Shown here in pieces: positions 14,106 to 16,855 of a DNA stretch of 16,855 bases (position 1 is the stretch's first letter; each line of letters opens with the position of its first letter). Source of the DNA: Gammaproteobacteria bacterium (GTDB lineage Bacteria > Pseudomonadota > Gammaproteobacteria > Steroidobacterales > Steroidobacteraceae); NCBI GenBank assembly GCA_030040525.1, contig JASHTN010000075.1:1-16855 (forward strand). Direction: 5' to 3'. Both the position numbers and the translations under genes were made by a program. A model generated the notes under the pieces. That model was not told the DNA's origin, made no database searches, and was given only the letters and a program-made list of their open reading frames with translations.

Positions 14106-15761
14106 ATGGGCGTGCGCACGCTAAGCTGCTTGCTGGTGGGGCCGTACGATCCGCAGTGTGGGGAGTACACGTTTCTCGCTCCCCCGCTCGGGGTCTGGCG
14201 GCTTGCAGGGGCCCTTCAGGCTGAAGGGTTCTGCGCCGTCGTTTTCGACCCCAATCGGGACGCCGGCGATGTGAGCGCTGCCTTTGCGGAGATCCTCGGG
14301 TCGCGGCACTGGGACGTCATCGGGATCTCCACGACCGCGATGACGCTCCGCTATGACCTTGCGCTCGCGCATCAGGCCAGGCAGCTCTGCCCCGCGGCCT
14401 GCATCATCGCCGGTGGCATGGAGGCGACTTTCAAGCCCGAGCGGCTCTTCGAGCTCGGTCCACGCTTCGACCTGGTGGTGCTCGGTGAAGGCGAGAAGCC
14501 GCTCCTCGAGCTCATGCGCCGGCTCGAGACCGGCGCGGGTCTTGCGGGCATCCCCGGTACTGCGCTCGCCGCGGGCGGCGGCGCGGTGGCGCGCTTTCAC
14601 CAGAAGGCCCTGACCCGTGCCGAGCTGGTCGCGGCGGTGCGCTCGACGCCGTACGAGCGCATGCCGTACGCGACGTACTGGAATCGCCTGGAGCGGGCGT
14701 ACCGGGTCGGGGCGCTGCCCTATAAGGCCGCGCGCGAAGCGCGCCTCGCGGAGATCCGCGCGGTGCGGCTGATCACGCTCAACTATTGCCCGATGGCCTG
14801 CGCATTCTGCTCGTCGACCAACTTCCTGCATGAGGCGCAGGGCAGTGTCGCGAGCGTGGCGCGCCTCGATGCCGAGGAATGCCTGGGAATGCTGACGCGG
14901 CTGCTGCGCGCACAGCCCGAGGCGCGCACCATCATCTTTCAGGACGATATCTTTGTCTTCACCCGCGACCGGCGCGTATTGACGCTTTGCGATGCCATAG
15001 CCGCCGCCAAGGCGCGTGGCGAGCTGCCGCAGGACCTGCAGTTCATCAGCACCAACCGCATCGACGCCATGACGCCCGAGCGGCTTCTCGCGATGCGGCG
15101 CGCGGGCTTCAGGGTCCTCGGCTTCGGGGTCGAGAATTTCTCGGCAGCCGTGCTCGAGGAGTTCAACAAGGGTCAGATTCATCGGCACATCGACAACGTG
15201 CTGCGCGAGGCGCTGCGGCTCGGGATCACGCCCTTCCTCGACCTCATTCTCACCTCGCCCGGCAGCACGCTCGAGGATCTCGCCGCCAACGTTCGCCAGG
15301 CGTATCGCTGGCTGCAGCAGGGTTGCGAGATCGGCATCTACCCCTATGTCATTCCGTTCTCGGGCGCAGCACTCGCGCGCGACCCGCGGCTCGAGCCGCA
15401 CACCGTCTACGAGACTCTCACCGTGCCCGGGACCTCGCTCGCATGGCGCCACGCGGCCAAGATCCTCCCGGCGGAGCCGCGCACGCGCGACGCGATCCTC
15501 TCGATCGAGACCGGCTTCGAGCGCCTGTGTCGCGCACGCCTCGACGGGGTGGCGCACGTCCCGTCGCGGGTGCGCTCGATCCTGTGGCTGGCCGCTGCGC
15601 AGAGCGTGTTGACGGCGGCCGGGTATGACATGCCGGCGATGGATTCGATCATGGGCTGTCTGACCGGCAAGCTGGCGCCGGGGATCCAGGCGGGGCCCGC
15701 GCCGCCGCTGCCGCGCGAGCTTTCGGCCACGGCGCCGTGCCTCGTGGGAGAGATCGCGTGA
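14106..15761 (+). CDS. Radical SAM protein with N-terminal B12-binding-like domain
   Basis: Reading from ATG 14106 gives 551 residues. Residues 1-150 have the alternating Rossmann-like pattern of a cobalamin-binding domain, including PPLGVWRLAGAL, VIGISTTAMT, IIAGGMEAT and VVLGEGEKPLLEL. They lack the DxHxxG motif that supplies the axial His, so any cobalamin would be bound base-off without it. The radical SAM core has CPMACAFC with Cys228, Cys232 and Cys235 for the 4Fe-4S cluster, then IIFQDDIFVF and FGVENF. The enzyme should cleave SAM to a 5'-deoxyadenosyl radical in the cytosol and modify an unknown substrate; methylation, ring formation or carbon-skeleton chemistry are all possible. GTG 14112 has the better spaced ribosome site (AGGGA, 6 bases) and may be the true start. 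Its stop overlaps the methyltransferase start by 4 bases, so the two very likely act in one pathway. Confidence 0.92.
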   Translation: MGVRTLSCLLVGPYDPQCGEYTFLAPPLGVWRLAGALQAEGFCAVVFDPNRDAGDVSAAFAEILGSRHWDVIGISTTAMTLRYDLALAHQARQLCPAACIIAGGMEATFKPERLFELGPRFDLVVLGEGEKPLLELMRRLETGAGLAGIPGTALAAGGGAVARFHQKALTRAELVAAVRSTPYERMPYATYWNRLERAYRVGALPYKAAREARLAEIRAVRLITLNYCPMACAFCSSTNFLHEAQGSVASVARLDAEECLGMLTRLLRAQPEARTIIFQDDIFVFTRDRRVLTLCDAIAAAKARGELPQDLQFISTNRIDAMTPERLLAMRRAGFRVLGFGVENFSAAVLEEFNKGQIHRHIDNVLREALRLGITPFLDLILTSPGSTLEDLAANVRQAYRWLQQGCEIGIYPYVIPFSGAALARDPRLEPHTVYETLTVPGTSLAWRHAAKILPAEPRTRDAILSIETGFERLCRARLDGVAHVPSRVRSILWLAAAQSVLTAAGYDMPAMDSIMGCLTGKLAPGIQAGPAPPLPRELSATAPCLVGEIA

Positions 15762-16606
15762 TCCGGCAGGCGCCGAGCGCCGCGCGAGCGCTGCCCGCCG
15801 GTCCGGCCAGTGCGCTCGGCTACTGGGAGACACGTGCGCGACAGTTCGCCGGCGCGGGCGCGGGACTCGCGGCGGTCTGCTCATACGGGATGCCCGGCTT
15901 CTACAATCGCGCGATCGCGCTCGTGCAGCGCCGCGCTCTCGCCCCCTGGCTGAGGAGTCTCCCGGCAGGCCCCGCGGGACTGCCGCGCCCCACGGCGCTC
16001 GATCTCGGCTGCGGCGTGGGTCGCTGGAGCCGGCAGCTCGCCCGCGGCGGCTACCGTGTCACCGGGGTTGATTTCAGCGCGCATATGATCGAGCAGGCGC
16101 GCGCGCGGGCCGCGGCGAGCGGCGCGGACTGCGAGTTCGCGGTCGCGAACGCCGTGGACCTGGATCTCGGCAGGCGCTTCGACCTCATCCTCTGCGTCAC
16201 GGTGCTGCAGCACATCCTCGAGCCGGGCGCGGCGCGCCGGGCGATCGGTGCGCTCGCCGCGCATCTTGCGCCCAAGGGCACGCTGGTGCTGCTCGAGGCG
16301 GCCCCCGCGAGGCTCTGCAAGCGCTGCGACAGCGAGGTATTCACCGCCCGCCCGCTCGTCTGGTACCAGAGCGCACTGCGCGCCGCCGGACTGCGCGTCG
16401 TCGCGACCCGCGGTGTGGATCCGATGCCGTTCAAGACCTGGCTGCTGCCGTATTACCGCGGGCTGCCACGCCTCCTCCGGCTGGCTGCCCTGGCGCTTGC
16501 CACGGGCGTTTCCCTGCCGCTGGATCTTGCGCTCGCACCGCTGGTCGCCGGGATGTCCTGGCACAAGGTGATTGTCGCCCGCCGCACGCCGGGCGGCCCC
16601 CTATGA
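15758..16606 (+). CDS. Class I SAM-dependent methyltransferase
   Basis: Reading from GTG 15758 gives 282 residues. The start is supported by a GTGA overlap with the radical SAM stop and by GGGAG about 8 bases upstream; an earlier in-frame GTG at 15737 is less likely. The SAM-binding motif I is LDLGCGVGRW at 81-90. The acidic residue binding the ribose is Asp105 in VTGVDFSAHM, motif IV is FDLILCVTVLQHI, and LAPKGTLVLLEAAP follows. An N-terminal cap with GYWETRAR and YGMPGFYNRAI, and a hydrophobic C-terminal segment (about 233-265), suggest a hydrophobic or membrane-near substrate. It transfers a methyl group to an unknown O, N or C atom. Its translational coupling points to a shared pathway with the radical SAM enzyme, such as tailoring of a lipid or secondary metabolite; that is inferred. 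Confidence 0.92.
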   Translation: MIRQAPSAARALPAGPASALGYWETRARQFAGAGAGLAAVCSYGMPGFYNRAIALVQRRALAPWLRSLPAGPAGLPRPTALDLGCGVGRWSRQLARGGYRVTGVDFSAHMIEQARARAAASGADCEFAVANAVDLDLGRRFDLILCVTVLQHILEPGAARRAIGALAAHLAPKGTLVLLEAAPARLCKRCDSEVFTARPLVWYQSALRAAGLRVVATRGVDPMPFKTWLLPYYRGLPRLLRLAALALATGVSLPLDLALAPLVAGMSWHKVIVARRTPGGPL

Positions 16607-16609
16607 CCG

Positions 16610-16855
16610 ATGTCACCGACCACCACGAGCGTAGTCGACACGCTGCTGCTGCCGGATGCGGCGCGGCCGCTGGTGATCTTCGCTGCCGTTGCGGCCTTGC
16701 TCCTGATCGGCGCGCTGCTCGGCGCGGTGCTCATGCGGCAGTACCAGCAGCGTCTGCGGCGGCACGGCAGGGCGCTGGCAGCGCGCGGCCACTCGCTCGC
16801 GGCCAAGCTGAGCGAGCGGCGCGCCGGCGAGCAGACGGACGAGCACCGCTACTGG
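16610..16855 (+). CDS. Start of a probable membrane protein, cut by window end
   Basis: An ATG 3 bases after the methyltransferase stop opens a frame that runs to the window edge without a stop: 82 residues. There is a single strong membrane helix at about 20-42 (LVIFAAVAALLLIGALLGAV), followed by a basic, probably cytosolic helix (RQYQQRLRRHGRALAARG) and an acidic patch near the edge. The alternative ATG at 16603 overlaps the stop but gives an Arg/Ala-rich frame without domain character, so 16610 is preferred. No ribosome site is clear; coupling to the upstream gene is plausible. The family cannot be recognised from this fragment. It would be the third gene of the radical SAM operon. Confidence 0.55.
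   Translation, partial: MSPTTTSVVDTLLLPDAARPLVIFAAVAALLLIGALLGAVLMRQYQQRLRRHGRALAARGHSLAAKLSERRAGEQTDEHRYW

Noticed and set aside
14121..15884. A 587-codon minus-strand open frame across the radical SAM gene
   Set aside because: It has no recognisable domain and biased Arg/Gly/Glu composition, while the plus strand has a full radical SAM protein with its cluster motif.
16603..16855. Alternative frame from ATG 16603 overlapping the methyltransferase stop
   Set aside because: The ATGA overlap is attractive, but the product is Arg/Ala-rich with no structure. The 16610 frame gives a clear membrane helix.

Overview
The window is a GC-rich, gene-dense stretch of bacterial chromosome. Candidate Shine-Dalgarno sites (GGAG/AGGAG) precede several genes. 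The content is two-component systems, a PAS/GAF/GGDEF/EAL protein, a PknB-type kinase, a DUF899 protein and a PanE-like reductase. This suits a high-GC proteobacterium, possibly a gammaproteobacterium of the Steroidobacter/Nevskia kind; that placement is a guess from gene content. No rRNA, tRNA, CRISPR array, insertion sequence or phage gene was seen.

Layout. 1-693 (-): ketopantoate-reductase-family protein cut by the window edge. 862-4267 (+): a secreted Trp/Tyr- and Pro-rich protein of unknown function, followed 43 bases later by a transmembrane Ser/Thr protein kinase with an extracytoplasmic C-terminal domain. 4295-5014 (-): DUF899 thioredoxin-like protein. 5282-7860 (+): membrane histidine kinase (HK1) and its NarL-type response regulator (RR1). 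8083-10956 (+): a PAS-PAS-GAF-GGDEF-EAL protein and a 76-residue helical protein (s1). 10950-13905 (-), transcribed in the order HK2, RR2, s2 and a small secreted protein: a soluble histidine kinase, its regulator, a 73-residue paralogue of s1, and an exported protein. 14106-16855 (+): radical SAM protein with a B12-binding-like N-terminus, class I SAM methyltransferase, and the start of a membrane protein.

The most striking feature is the centre, 5282-13905. Two closely related signalling modules face each other: HK1-RR1-EAL-s1 on the plus strand and, reading along the plus strand, secreted-s2-RR2-HK2 on the minus strand. RR1 and RR2 align without gaps over 217 residues at about 78% identity by hand count. 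s1 and s2 align without gaps at 40 of 61 positions. HK1 and HK2 share both PAS domains and the whole catalytic core but differ in membrane attachment and in a 27-residue segment of the second PAS. The EAL protein has lost its GGDEF catalytic motif but keeps the EAL catalytic residues, so the locus probably lowers cyclic di-GMP. A working model is two paralogous sensors, one in the membrane and one cytosolic, feeding near-identical regulators, with a small paralogous helical protein attached to each arm.

The two flanking neighbourhoods look independent: an STPK/secreted-protein pair on the left, and a probable small-molecule or lipid-modifying radical SAM/methyltransferase operon on the right that continues beyond the window.
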